From contig NC_133538.1 in NCBI RefSeq assembly GCF_048544455.1, positions 436,230,311 to 436,294,310 of the forward strand: a stretch of DNA of 64,000 nucleotides. The letters run 5' to 3'. Every line of letters begins with the position of its first letter. Position 1 is the first letter of the stretch. This document shows positions 45,922-57,292 of the stretch, one piece after another. The notes beneath the pieces are model-generated. The model saw nothing but the letters and a program-made list of their open reading frames with translations, was not told where the DNA came from and did not search any database. A program made the position numbers and the translations under genes. This stretch comes from Silene latifolia. Lineage: Eukaryota > Streptophyta > Magnoliopsida > Caryophyllales > Caryophyllaceae.

Positions 45922-46764
45922 ATGACAACAGTTATGGTACCAACAAGAGTAAAAACGATGGAAGCATACAAAAAGACATGTGAAGTCACGATTCGAGTTC
46001 TTAGAAAATGGATTCGGGATTCGGATGAAAAAGATGTTACAAAAAGAACATTGTATAGAATGGAGTCCATTTGTATCGACAGTGAGGTAAATTTCTTTTG
46101 TAATTCCAATATTTTCGTTTCCACAATATAATAAGACTACGCTCCTTAAAGTTAACAAATTTATATTGTGTAGGGTGAGTTAATTCAAGCAACTGTAGCA
46201 AACACACATGTGCGGATTTTCAAACCACTTATGTACGAAGGAAAAATTTACACCATTTCGAAGTTTCTGATGGAAAAAAATCTAGGCAAAGATAGAGCAA
46301 CATTTCACAAATGCAGGATTGCTATGCAATTTACAACAAGAGTGAAAGAAGTTGATGGCCACGCAATCCCATCTCAAGCATTTACATTCGTAAGCATCGA
46401 AGATATTATTCATGGAAGTGTGGAAAATGAATACTACATAGGTGAACAAACTCACTACTTTTTTATTTATGCCATCAAAAAAATTACTCTAACCAGAATA
46501 ACAAATGTTTATTTTCATGTGAAGATGTTATCGATGTTTTAACTCAATTTCACGAGTTTGAAGAAATTAAGGGATACAAAAAATTGGTCATTGACCTAAT
46601 GGACAAACAGTGAGTTTTTATACCATAATTCACTTTTTTAATCTTATAATCTTTAATTATTTAATCACTTCTCATTATTTAAATTACACACATTTGAAAG
46701 GAAAAGGAGAATAAAGCTAACGGTTTGGGAACGATACTTTCCCGAGATAGCTATCTCGAGATAG
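45922..46764 (+). pseudogene. Helitron-type RPA70-like single-strand-binding protein, N-terminal exons
   Basis: RPA-like proteins accompany Rep/helicase in plant Helitrons and bind single-stranded DNA. Exons consistent in frame and splice signals: 45922-46087 (CEVTIRVLRKWIRDSD…), 46174-46441 (GELIQATVANTHVRIFKPLM, EGKIYTISKFLM, SQAFTFVSIEDII), 46525-46608 (DVIDVLTQFHEFEEIKGYKK) and 46701-46764 (KRRIKLTVWERYF, then a stop). The pieces form an OB-fold of the DBD-A type and the start of the next strand. The stop after WERYFPEIAISR removes the second OB-fold and zinc region, so the gene is dead or very short. Confidence 0.75.
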
Positions 46765-47535
46765 ATAGCTAAGCATATGCAATTTTCACGGTTGTTCACA
46801 TGTCAAATAATATATTGCACGAAAATAACTTAAATAATAAGAAGCACAAATACAAGATTTCATATCCGAATTATTAATGTTGGTAAACAAAGATGTGGTA
46901 CTGAAAGGAGTAATGTAATTGAACTTATAAGTATTTCTAAAACTATGAACATAATTTTAATATGATATATTACCAAAACTGACAGTATTCATCTTTTATT
47001 TTTCTCTCAATTTCCAATATAAATGATGTTAGTCATATAAGTAAGAGTATCACGGATCGATTTACGACTTGATTTTGCACGAGTTGCATGGTTTTAAGAC
47101 GAGATTTAATGACTAGTTCACATATGACAAGGAGACCACGAATTACAAGCATTTTATATTTTTCCATGATTTCAGAAACTGACAGCAGTTACCGTTACTT
47201 ACTAATTTTGTTGAAAAAATAAATAATGCAGTAACATGATTTTTAAGATTAAACGACCCTCTTTTGCCAAAACAGATAAAGATTAACAAGATAAATATAA
47301 AATAGTCTACCTATTTAAGTTTTGACTGAAAATGTTAGTGGACAAAACTGATTGTAGTTACAAAACAGCTATATAAATTGAAGCATCACAGCTAAACATA
47401 ATTTATAGATGCTAAAAATTCAACTACAAATTTGTTATTTACCCAATTTCAATGTTCATTATCTATTCGTGTTACTCAATGCCTAAAATAGAAATTATCA
47501 CCAAACAAAATTAAGGTAGAACAAGGTTTAATAGG
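46765..47535. other. AT-rich stretch without genes
   Basis: No coding region supported. A short tandem GATAGCTATCTCGAGATAGA lies at 46746-46770. Confidence 0.4.
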
Positions 47536-47765
47536 ATGGAAAACAATGCAAGTTCGAGTTCAAACAGCAAATGTACAAGGAAGACAAGAAGAAGCAGTAG
47601 TATAGGTAAGTTATTCCCGATTGTTGTTTAACATTGTCAATATTAATGGACGAGATAAGGTACTCATCTGTATTGAGAAGAAAATACTAGCTTTAGAAAA
47701 TGGATCCAATTCATTTGGTTTATATAAAAACCTGTACAACAACAATGTTTATTGTTAGAAACTCC

Positions 47766-47793
47766 TCTCTATAATAATACTAATATAAAAGCA
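47766..47793 (+). mobile_element. Helitron 5'-end-like sequence
   Basis: TCTCTATAATAATACTAATA, then TAAAAGCAG, resembles the common plant Helitron 5' end. The base before the TC is C, not A, so the exact start is uncertain. A matching 3' end was not found in the intron-like interval. Confidence 0.45.
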
Positions 47794-49124
47794 GTAGTGT
47801 TGAAAGCATAAAATAAAAATTTGGACTGTTTTAGAAAATACAACGATAATAAAGGCATAGCTTCTGACAGACAGTCATATTTGCCAATTCAATCTGATTG
47901 TTATATGTATTATTAAAATTGGGTTGTATTGGGTGGAAAATCAAGTGACCGTATCGAAAACAAAGAAACCAGGAAAAGAATCAACACACGTAAATCGATA
48001 CTTAGCTTTATTGGGTTGTATTGAGGCGGATATATACAATGGTCATCGAAAGATCACTTTGCACACGGATGTATATTGTTAGAAAATTTTCATTATACGA
48101 TTATTTTACCAAGCCTCAAAACATGTAAAAAATAAGAAACAAAAAATTTGTAGGAGTTCATCAGAAAAATAAATAAGAGGGTACCTGAGATAAGTAGGAG
48201 TTCTGCTAATATCAGCATTCAGATAATTTTTTGAAGATAAATAATCTACCTATAAAATACATAAAAAACATATTAAACCAATATTTAAAAAAATTATGTA
48301 GCGAAATAAATTGTAAAGCATTAACATCAACAGTGTCCGCATAAATTGGGGAAAACAAACATGAATAATGCAATAATAATAATCTGAACATGGTTTCAGT
48401 AAAATACAATTTCCAAAAGATTTAAAACTTTCTGCTCAGAAAAAAAAACGGCTCAAATCAAATGGGATTTACACCCTTATTAACAAATAAGCAACTTTGA
48501 CTTCTTTCTCTAAGTAATCAAATTGGGTTATCAGCCTTCAACATAGATCAACATATTTCACAATTTTGAAACGCAGAGAGAGAAAAATTGATTACATAGA
48601 TTGTTGACCATCTATGTTGATTTATAGTCAGCTCACAGTAGAAGCAAAATTGATTTTTAGAAAACCATACTCGAATTCTTACTCTATTTAATCAGGTCAT
48701 AGTAGAAGCAAAGGTAAATAATTGATCTTTAGCAAACCATTCAACTAAATACTTAACATATTAGACGATCCCACCGTTGTAAGTGTTGACAATAATGATT
48801 GTTAAAAAAATAGAATCACCTTCATAATGGGATGTAGTATTTGATGATACTTGAATTCGACAAGAGCATTGCTTCGTCTCAGCCTGTTCAAAATAACATT
48901 TTTCATTTATACTAGAATAATTAAACAAAAAAAATATCAAAAATGTAAAACAATTAACCAGAATAATTAATTATCTATTTACCAAAAGAAGTCGACTAAG
49001 GAGATGAAAGCAGCTACCGGAGACGGACGACCACGATCCCAACCTTACCAGAACCCAATGTGTATAACTTAACTTTCGAAACCTACGATTACAAACTTTT
49101 TGATCAGTGAAAAATATAATTACA

Positions 49125-49655
49125 AAATAAGAGTTTATATTCAATAGATCTAACAGTTTAAGATGAAATGAACATGAAAATCAAAGTAACAATCTATAAA
49201 AACTTTACTTTCTCAAAAAAATGGGTGAAATACTTGAATAAATACCCAAAAAATAAAGAAACTCATTTGTTTCGTGATGAATACATATGCAATACTCCAA
49301 AAAATGAGTACTTCTTCTATGAAATCAAATGGATTAACACCCTTATTAACAAATCAGTAACTTTGAGCACTTGAAAATGAAAAAAATTGAAAAATAAATC
49401 GCCTCGGATTTAATACTCATTAGATCTAATACTTTAAGAACAAATGAACATGAAAACAAAAGTAACAGCCTAGAAAAAATTTACTGTCTCAAAAAATGAT
49501 CGAAATACTTGATTTATAACCGAAAAAATTAATGAAAATCACATTTTTAGAGATGAATACATATGCATTACTCCAAAAAAAATGAGTACTTTTTCTATTT
49601 AATCAAATGAATTAACACCATTATTAACAAATAAGGAATTTTAAGCAGTTAAAAA
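49125..49655. repeat. Tandem duplication of ~265 bp
   Basis: Two copies (about 49125-49390 and 49391-49655) share TAGATCTAA…TTTAAGA, AATGAACATGAAAA, GATGAATACATATGCA and TTAACACC…TTATTAACAAAT. A third partial copy (ACACCCTTATTAACAAATAA) is at 48471-48490. No coding function. Confidence 0.7.
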
Positions 49656-49789
49656 CGAAAAATTTGAAACGAATCGCCTTAGATCCGGCGACTTTGTTAT
49701 ATTAAACATTGTTAGTATAAGAACTATTAAAAATTCGATGCTAACCTCAATAAAATCAGCCTATAACAATGATCCGACAAGGGAAGTGA

Positions 49790-50010
49790 TGATCGGAATG
49801 TTATAGGAGGACGGAAAGAGTTGTTTATAGGAGAGGAGTATAGTGAGAGCAGCGGCGGTGAGAGCTTAGAGGGAGAGAGTGAGTGAATGAATGAAATGTG
49901 TAATAATTTTAGGGTTTGAGAGAGTAGTATAGTGAGAGCGGCGGTGAGAGCTTAGAGTGAGAGAGTGAGTGAGTGAACTGTGGGTAATAACTTAGGGTTT
50001 TCTATTATCA
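49790..50010 (-). repeat. Leader-like GA-rich duplication
   Basis: GTGAGAGCNGCGGTGAGAGC, then TTAGAG-GAGAGAGTGAGTGA, occurs twice (about 49841-49886 and 49929-49972). On the minus strand it looks like a plant 5' leader with CTATAAACAA near 49826-49835. No gene follows. Confidence 0.4.
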
Positions 50011-50487
50011 CTTTATTTATAGGTCGACCGGATAGGTTTACTTCATTGGTTTTTGGCCGTATTTTTTGTTGTTAAAGAGTCCGTCTATTTGGGTCAAACT
50101 ACGCCTGAAGCTTTGGGCCGTATATTAGTTAATTTGTGGGTCATTTATTTGGGTCCATTGTTTTTTCTGATTCATTTGGGTCCGTACATGTAGGTAATAA
50201 CAATCGGTCAGACCCTGTATCTAATTCAACAACGCAAGATTCAAGATACAGTGATCGTGTTCCATTGTCCGATATCACTAATGGTAATTTCTTTTACCTT
50301 AATCGTATATTACTTTTGTTATTTAGTCGCACAATTTCAAATAATATGCTTTAATTTTCATTTGTATTTTTGTACATTTAGTTCAATATGATTTATTACT
50401 TTTCAATAATAAATGGTAATTTTCTAAGTAATTTTACCATATATGTTATTTTCTAAATAATTTTACCATATATGTAATTTTCTATAG

Positions 50488-50911
50488 TTATGCTTCTTCG
50501 AAACATCGACCAATCTCGCGGATTGTGCAACGGCACTAGACTGATAGTGACATATTTGGGATACGTGTGATTAGAGCAACAGTTTTATCGGGTAGTCATA
50601 AGGGCGATAAAGTGCATAATGCCCATATTACACTTACTCCATCTGATTCCAGTAAGTTCCCGGTACAGTTTGACAGAAGACAATTCCCTGTTGCGGTGCG
50701 TTTTGCAATGACAATAAATAAGAGCCAAGGACAGTCACTAGCACATGTTGGGCTTCTTCCAAGGTCGGTTTTTACGCAAGGTCAGCTCTATGACGCTATT
50801 TCAAGAGTCACAAGCAAAAAGGGATTGAAAATTCTGATTTGCGATAATGATAAACGCGTGTCCAATAGAATAAACAATGTAGTTTATAAAGAAGTTTTTG
50901 AAAAGTTATAG
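50488..50911 (+). pseudogene. PIF1-like helicase C-terminus of a Helitron Rep/Hel protein, frameshifted
   Basis: After TTTCTATAG the frame reads VMLLRNIDQSRGLCNGTRLI, then VTYLG, followed by a stop. A two-base insertion near 50568 shifts into the next frame: VIRATVLSGSHKGDKV, FPVAVRFAMTINKSQGQSLA, HVGLLPRSVFTQGQLYDAIS, RVTSKKGLKILI, ending TAG at 50911. INKSQGQS and YDAISRVTS are helicase motifs V and VI of the PIF1 group. Motifs I-IV and the Rep endonuclease are absent, so the gene is internally deleted. Confidence 0.85.
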
Positions 50912-51059
50912 TTCAATTAACTTATGATTTTACACCGTAACAGCTTTTTGTTGTACTTATTTCTTTCCAATTTGTCTACTTTTGTTAAGTCTTATAATTT
51001 TGAGACTTTTTTTTCTGTATTTCTAGAATTCCGAAATTAATACTACTATGAAGGAGCAT
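50912..51059. other. Short sequence after the helicase remnant
   Basis: No Helitron hairpin/CTRR end that I can support is visible here. Confidence 0.4.
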
Positions 51060-51690
51060 CCCTAAAATTACACTTTTTTCTATTAAAGTTACACTTATCT
51101 TTATTAAAGTTACATTTATCTCTATTATTAAAGTTACACTTTTATCCATTAAAGTTACACTTATCTCTACTAATGTTACCCTCTCAATGACTAAAGTTAC
51201 ACTCTTGGACTAAAGTTAGATAAATTTGAACTAAAGTTACACAAATTTGGACAATTTGGACTAATTAGTGGAGTTATTAGTAATTTACACAATTTGGACT
51301 AAAGTTACACAAATTTGGACTAAAGTTACACAAATTTGGACTAAAATTATACAATTTGGACTAAAATTACACAATTTGGACTAAAATTACACAAATTTGG
51401 ACTGAAAATACAAAATTTGGACTAAAAATACACTATTTACGACTAAATTTGGACTAAAATTACACAATTTTGGATTGAAAATACAAAATTACACAATTTG
51501 GACTAAAAAATACAAAATTTGGAATAAAAATACACTATTTACGACTAAATTTGGACTAAAAATACAATTTTGGACTGAAAATACCCTATCTACGACTAAA
51601 TTTGGACTAAAAATACACTATTTACGACTAAATTTGGAGTAAAAATACACAATTTGGACTAAAGTTACACAATTCGTTTATTTTGAGTCA
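51060..51690. repeat. Minisatellite array A (GGACTAAAATTACACAATTT unit)
   Basis: About 25 imperfect copies of a ~19-21-bp unit (TTGGACTAAAGTTACACAAA and variants). The variation in copies increases towards the middle. Confidence 0.9.
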
Positions 51691-51769
51691 TTGATATTGT
51701 GCAATTTCAATCATTGTTCACTAAAGTGTAACTTTAGTAAATTGATAATGTGTATCTTTTATCATTTTA

Positions 51770-52260
51770 TGAGTGTAATTTTAGTCCACAAAAGTGTAGT
51801 TTTAGTCCACAGATGTGTAACTTTAGTCCACAAATGTGTAACTTTAATACATTGATAGTGTGCATCTTTTATCATTTTATGAGTGTAATTTTAGTCCACA
51901 AAAGTGTAATTTTAGTCCACAAATGTGTAACTTTAGTCCACGGAAGTGTAATTTTAGTCCATAAAAGTGTAATTTTAGTCCACAAATGTGTAATTTTAGT
52001 CCATAAAAGTGTAATTTTAGTCCACAAAAGAGTAATTTTAGTCCACGGAAGTGTAATTTTAGTCCATAAAAGTGTAATTTTAGTCCATAAAAGTGTAATT
52101 TTAGTCCATAAAAGTGTAATTTTAGTCCAAAAATGTGTAACTTTAATCCTCAAATGTGTAACTTTAGTCTACAAAAGTGTAATTTTAGTCCATAAAAGTG
52201 TAATTTTAGTCCATAAAAGTATAACTTTAGTTCATTGAGGTTGTAATTTTAGTCCATGAC
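51770..52260. repeat. Minisatellite array B, inverted relative to array A
   Basis: About 22 copies of the 21-bp GTGTAATTTTAGTCCATAAAA unit. The reverse complement of the core, GGACTAAAATTACAC, is the array A core. Because 21 is a multiple of three, an open frame with a VILVHKS repeat appears (51750-52238); it is an artefact of the repeat. Confidence 0.95.
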
Positions 52261-52840
52261 GATGTAACTATAATCATTTTAAGTCATTTTTATATGAAAA
52301 TTTGAAAAATAACAAATATCAAAAACAGACCAAAACATCAAAATTGAAAAGAAAAAAAAAGCGCAAATGAAAAAAAAAATGGGTCAATGAAAATAATATT
52401 TGATCTATTTTAGTAGATCTAAGATCAAAATAAAAAAAACTCACAAATTTGAAACAAGATTGTATAGCAAGACGATATTTGAGGAAAAAACAACAAAAAA
52501 AATAAAAACAACACCCAAACATCAATTTTTTTTTTTTTTTAAAAATAACGAAAATGAAAAAAAAGGAAGTCGTGGTGGTGGCGGTGGTGGTGGTGGTGGG
52601 GTTGGCGGCAGTAGTGGTGTCGGGTGGGTGGTGGTAGGTGGGTGGTGACTGGTGAATGAGAAATAGATGAGTAAATGATTTATTTGGATTTTTTGAGTTT
52701 TTTATTTGTTTGGTTTTTTTGGTTTTTTTCTTGGGTTTTTGATGTTTTTGGGTTTTTTATTTTTTTTGGGTTTTGAGAGAGAAGAGTAGTGAAATGTGTG
52801 AGATGAGAGGAAAGTGGGTGAGTGGAAAATCAGTTCTAAG
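52261..52840. other. Low-complexity A-rich and GGTGGT-rich sequence
   Basis: A-rich to 52560, then (GGTGGT)n to 52650, then T-rich. No gene. Confidence 0.5.
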
Positions 52841-53862
52841 ACTATACAACTGGATGTACAATGGGCATTGTACATCCAAGGTTATTTTAGTCTTTTTCCA
52901 AATACTTTTACAAAAAAAAAAATAACGTAATCCAATTTTGAATCCAATCCTCCTTTTCTCTCTGACTGCTTCCATATTTTTGTAACTCCTCTACATCTTC
53001 ATCCATCATCCAGTTAATGAATCATATTCTCCTTTAAATTATTATAATTAATTGACTATATGGAACAAATCATATGACGTGACTCGTGAGGAATACATTT
53101 TTTTATCTAAAATTTTTAATGCATGAAAATAGTTGAAGCTCGTATTCTTTTTACATTAACTCATATTCTTATCTTTATAGCTCGTATTCTTATGTGCTCG
53201 TATTTTAAAGCTCTTGATCCTTTTAAGCTCGTATTCTTTTTACATTAGCTCGTATTCTTATCTTAATAGCTCATATTCTTATGTGCTCGTATTTTTAAGC
53301 TCGTGATCCTTTAAACTCGTATTCTTTTTACATTAGCTCGTATTATTATCTTAATAGCTCGTATTCTTATGTGCTCGTATTTTTAAGTCTGTGATTCTTT
53401 TAAGCTCGTATTCTTTTTATATTAGCTCATATTCTTATCTTAATAGCTCGTATTCTTATGTGCTCAAATTTTTTAGCTTGTATTCTTCTAATAATAGTTC
53501 GTATGATTGGTGTTGAAATTTACCTCAAAGTATTATTAGATCCATTTTTCCTTCTTGATGATGATGTAAATTGCTTCTCGTTCACCAAAATATTGTTAGA
53601 TGCGTTTTTCCTCCTTGATTATGATGTCAATTGCTTCCCTTTCACCATATTAGAATCAGAATAACGGAGAAAGGAGGTTTGTCGTCGTTTAAGAGAAATT
53701 TAGAGAAGAGAAAGAGGAGGTAAAGTTTGTCGACTGGAGAGAAATCAGAATTAGGGAAAAATGGAGATGTGTAGAATTTTTTTTATTGGGCTTAGATAGT
53801 TTAATATGCAATATATGGGCCTGTTGTACAATGCTACTGTACAACAGGTTGTAGGATCCTAT
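52841..53862. mobile_element. T8: element with GTTGTACA-type inverted ends
   Basis: Left ACAACTGGATGTACAATGGG, CATTGTACATCC. The right, as reverse complement, is GGATCCTACAACCTGTTGTA, CAGTAGCATTGTACAACAGG. Each end itself folds (TGTACAAT…ATTGTACA). The interior is an AGCTCGTATTCTT array and purine-rich text. The design resembles the other T elements, but without the GTGAG core. Confidence 0.5.
53140..53480. repeat. AGCTCGTATTCTTAT array in T8
   Basis: Some 15 copies of the 13-15-bp core, arranged in a higher-order unit of about 95 bp (ACATTAGCTCGTATTCTTAT, CTTAATAGCTCGTATTCTTA, TGTGCTCGTATTTTTAAGCT). Confidence 0.85.
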
Positions 53863-54058
53863 TTGTGGTGGAAAATATATATAGTGCATTAGTGTTTAAT
53901 TATGTTGTTAGTGATTAATTAAAATGAGTAGGAGAGAGAGTGATAAATTAGTGTTAATGGTGTTTTTTGGTTTCAATCTCTACCATCCATATTGGATGAT
54001 CCAAGGGCTAGAGTAAAGACTTAGGGACTCAAATAATATAAGGGACTTATATAAACTC
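53863..54058. mobile_element. T9: right end of a GAGTCC-type element
   Basis: As reverse complement: TTATATAAGTCCCTTATATT, ATTTGAGTCCCTAAGTC, then TTGGATCATCC and GGTAGAGATTGAAACC. The same plan as T0 and T12. The left end is not identified. Confidence 0.45.
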
Positions 54059-54059
54059 G

Positions 54060-54125
<66 letters not shown>
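54059..54125. repeat. (CT)n(TA)n microsatellite between T9 and T10
   Basis: About 13 CT and 20 TA units. Confidence 0.95.
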
Positions 54126-54128
<3 letters not shown>

Positions 54129-57100
54129 TCAAGATCCGGTGCAAACGAACATTCGGTGCAAAAAGTGAGAACAAACTGATTTAACCCATTCTTTTAACAT
54201 TCTGCTAATTCAACATCCAATTTCAACAAAACTCCCGCCATTCCATCTTCCCTATTATCTGCCAACGCCTTCACCGATCATCAACTGACGAATATCCCGA
54301 CGCCGACGCAACTCTGGGGAAACCATTGGACACCACGAGCCCAAATCCCAACTCCCGATTATCCTTCTTCCTCAACCACCCTATCTCCACCATCCTCCTC
54401 ACCGGCGACCACCCTATCTCCAACATCTCGATCAACACTCACCGGCGACCACCACGAGTTTCCATTTTTTGTGTGACCACAACCATCCTCACCCGCCGTC
54501 ACCATATAGTACATGTCGTCTTTGCCGGAAACGATTACCAACAACTCCAACGAACCATCGCAAATTGTCCCTCCATCCTCAAACACCAACAACCCGTCAT
54601 CTTACCCAACACCTATCGTCGCCGTCGACATCGACTACCAGCAAGACCGACGAACCACAGTCGAACCTCCGATGAAACCATTGAACACCACTAATCCCAA
54701 CATTTTGATTTGCAAACTCCAGTTCTCAATTCTAACGGTGGTCGTCATGGTGGCTGAATTTACCGATGATGTCACAGGCCACCACGAACGACAGATGCTA
54801 TCACGATGGAATTATAAGAAATTTGAATCTCTTAATTCGATCGATTCTCGCTGCATTGTTATAAAATGAATGAATGATCTGCATTGTATGTGGTATAACC
54901 ATGGTCCATAGCTTGATTTTCTGATTTCTACACTTTGCCTCTGACTTTTATTTTTTAGGATTAGGATATAAGTGGATAACCATTGAAACGATACAACAAA
55001 GTAATCAGTATGTATGTGCTAGATTTGCTTGTGATAAGGGGCGTCTTAAAACAAATGGAGGCCTAGTGCGATACAGGAAATGAGGCCCCAAATATAAATG
55101 CACAAGTCTATTATAGTTCAATGTTTGTATTAATTTCATTAATAAAAGCTTGTAATCCGGTGACAAAAAGTGGAGGCCCGGTTCCCACGCCCGTGGTTGC
55201 CCGTGGCCTTAGACACCCCTACTTGTGATAACTATGTGTGTTGCATTTTTTTAAATTTAATTTAAATACAAATGCGTCATGCGTGATTGTATTAAGGTTT
55301 CTTAAACCGTGTGGTGAAGGCACTAGAGCAGGTTGACCAAATTTGATTAAAAAGAATTGCATTCGGGAACATTAAAAATGCTATTAGATACGCACAAAAT
55401 CTCACAAAATATCCATTGAGAGGTGAGTGGGAAGCACATGGCCACATGGGGGGTGTCACACCTTGTCCCCTCTCCCTTTTTTGTGAGAGGTCACAAGCTT
55501 GTGACGGGATTAACCGTCACAAGCAAGACTGGCTGTTAGATACGTTAATGGTAATATTAGATACATTAAAAAAAGTGTGTATAGAATTCGGGTAAAAAAT
55601 GTACCTAGGATAAAAAAAAGTGTATCTACGTTCTAAAAAAGTGTATATATATAGAATTTAAATAAAAGCGTATCTATGATAAAAAAAAAATGTATCGACA
55701 TTCTTAAAAAATGTATAAAATTCAGCTAAAAAGTGTACCTACAATAATCAAAAGTGCATCTAAGAGATGATTAAAACAAAGTGAGCATAACTACTCACTC
55801 TAAACTTTTATTTAACAAAATCCCAGCATTATCATTCCATTATCTACCCATCATCATCTATCATCATTATTTTCATGTATCAGTCTTCATCATCTTCTTT
55901 CCAAATCTGAACTTTACCTTCAACAATCAGACGCTTCCATTTGACCAAAGCCTCATTTTTTTTTCTCCTTTTCACTATATTTTGTTCCTTAATTCAATCA
56001 ATATGAACAACTCACTAACCTTTTATTAAATAACAAAAATCAACTACAACGCTATCAGCTAACTAACCCATTTGTTATGTTCACATTCCAAATTACCCCT
56101 TTCACCCTCAACCTCACTCATCCCCAATATTCCTGTTGCTTTCAACGACGATCGGAGCAGAACCGGCTACATTCTCATCTGACCACCGTGCTTTCAATTC
56201 CCTCTGTGGTGGTCGTGTCTCTCGGGTATCTCTGCGCACACCTGAAGATTCCCTTTTTCACGCCTCTCATAACTCCACTCTTTTGTTGCTATAGCTCCGG
56301 TGTGATTCCTGTTCAATCCGAAAGTGTACCTTACAATGGCGTCCAAAGAAGTTGAATTAAAATGAATGAATGCTGTTTGAGATCTCATCTTCGTCGCCTT
56401 TATTTCCCCCCTCCAACCATCTTCTATCGGAAATCAATTCACATCTCTGATCGAACTTTTTATCGTGTCAAACCTGCTCATCTCAAGCACGTCAATTCTT
56501 GACGACTATGGGTATTGTGTGTATCTGGTTTTTGTCGACTACGGGTATCTACACTATTTTTTTTTGTATCTAATCACTACTTTGATGTATCTACCATTAA
56601 TACACAAAATTAGTTATTTGGTACACTAAAATTGGTTTGAGATACACTATTATAGAAACCAGATACATCAATATGGATCTGGGTTCAATCGGGAATTTTA
56701 GAGGTTTGCACCGCCGGCAAACACCTGTGACGCGCGACGAACCCACTGACGTCAGCAACATTCATCAGAAATTCCGAACCTGCAACCAACATACCAACAA
56801 CAACTCAAACGAAGACTACCAGGCCACTTCTAAGCCGTCGTCGACAACAATCACAATATCAGAATCTTTCACTACAATATTCATTTGACGATAGCTCATA
56901 ATTTGTCGCCGGAGTTAGCGCCGACATCAGAGACGATCGTCGATGGTTCAATCGTGGCTGCAATAGGTGATGTGTGGTGATGAGGAAGATGAGGGATGGT
57001 TAATTTTTAAGGAGGGAAGGAAAATGGGAGTTTCAATTGACCACCTGTTTGTGGTTGCCGGCGCCGACGAGGTGGAGTCGAACCTCCGGTGACGGCTATC

Positions 57101-57270
57101 AGGATGGTGGCCTAGTGGCTTGTTTTAGAAAATGGGAATGGTAGTGTGGCAGGGAGTACTGAGTAGGGGGAATTTCTATTTATCGGGATTTAAAAGGAAT
57201 TTGATGTGGATTAAATTAGCTTGTTCTCACCGTTCTCACCGAGTGGTCGTTCTCACCGGATCTTAAATCT
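54126..57270. mobile_element. T10: (TA)n-embedded element, 3.1 kb, uninterrupted
   Basis: Left end GAGTCAAGATCCGGTGCAAA, CGAACATTCGGTGCAAAAAG, TGAGAACAAACTGATTTAA. Right end as reverse complement: GATTTAAGATCCGGTGAGAA, CGACCACTCGGTGAGAACGG, TGAGAACAAGCTAATTTAA. Inverted ends of about 60 bases, with (TA)n on both sides, make it the clearest complete example of the group. The interior has leader-like GC-rich blocks at both ends (54180-54700, 56900-57150), a small GTGTATCTACG array (55560-55770) and no recognised gene. Proline/threonine-rich frames at 54326-54869 have no family resemblance I know. Confidence 0.7.
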
Positions 57271-57292
57271 ATATATATATATATATATATAT
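57271..57292. repeat. (TA)n microsatellite between T10 and T11
   Basis: About 11 TA units, element ends on both sides. Confidence 0.9.

Larger units (their letters stand above)
47536..50283 (+). pseudogene. Helitron Rep/helicase protein, N-terminal exons
   Basis: Exon 1 (47536-47605) MENNASSSSNSKCTRKTRRS ends TATAG|GTAAGT. Exon 2 (50194-50283) after ACATGTAG reads NNNRSDPVSNSTTQDSRYSD, then RVPLSDITN, ending ATG|GTAATT. The two join in frame. Ser/Asn-rich starts with RxPLSxITN are what I recall at the N-terminus of plant Helitron helicase-like proteins. The 2.6-kb interval between them is long for an intron and probably holds later insertions. Confidence 0.5.

Noticed and set aside
51750-52238. 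162-residue ORF with VILVHKS repeats
   Set aside because: Produced by a 21-bp minisatellite; no start context, and the opposite strand is open as well.
51060-52260. CRISPR-like regular repeats
   Set aside because: No unique spacers; units are contiguous tandem repeats in plant DNA.
54326-54869. Pro/Thr-rich overlapping ORFs in T10
   Set aside because: Several frames are open at once in low-complexity CCACC-rich sequence; no domain recognised.
54960-55220. Possible transposase remnant around GAGGCCC-rich text
   Set aside because: No frame or motif could be supported.
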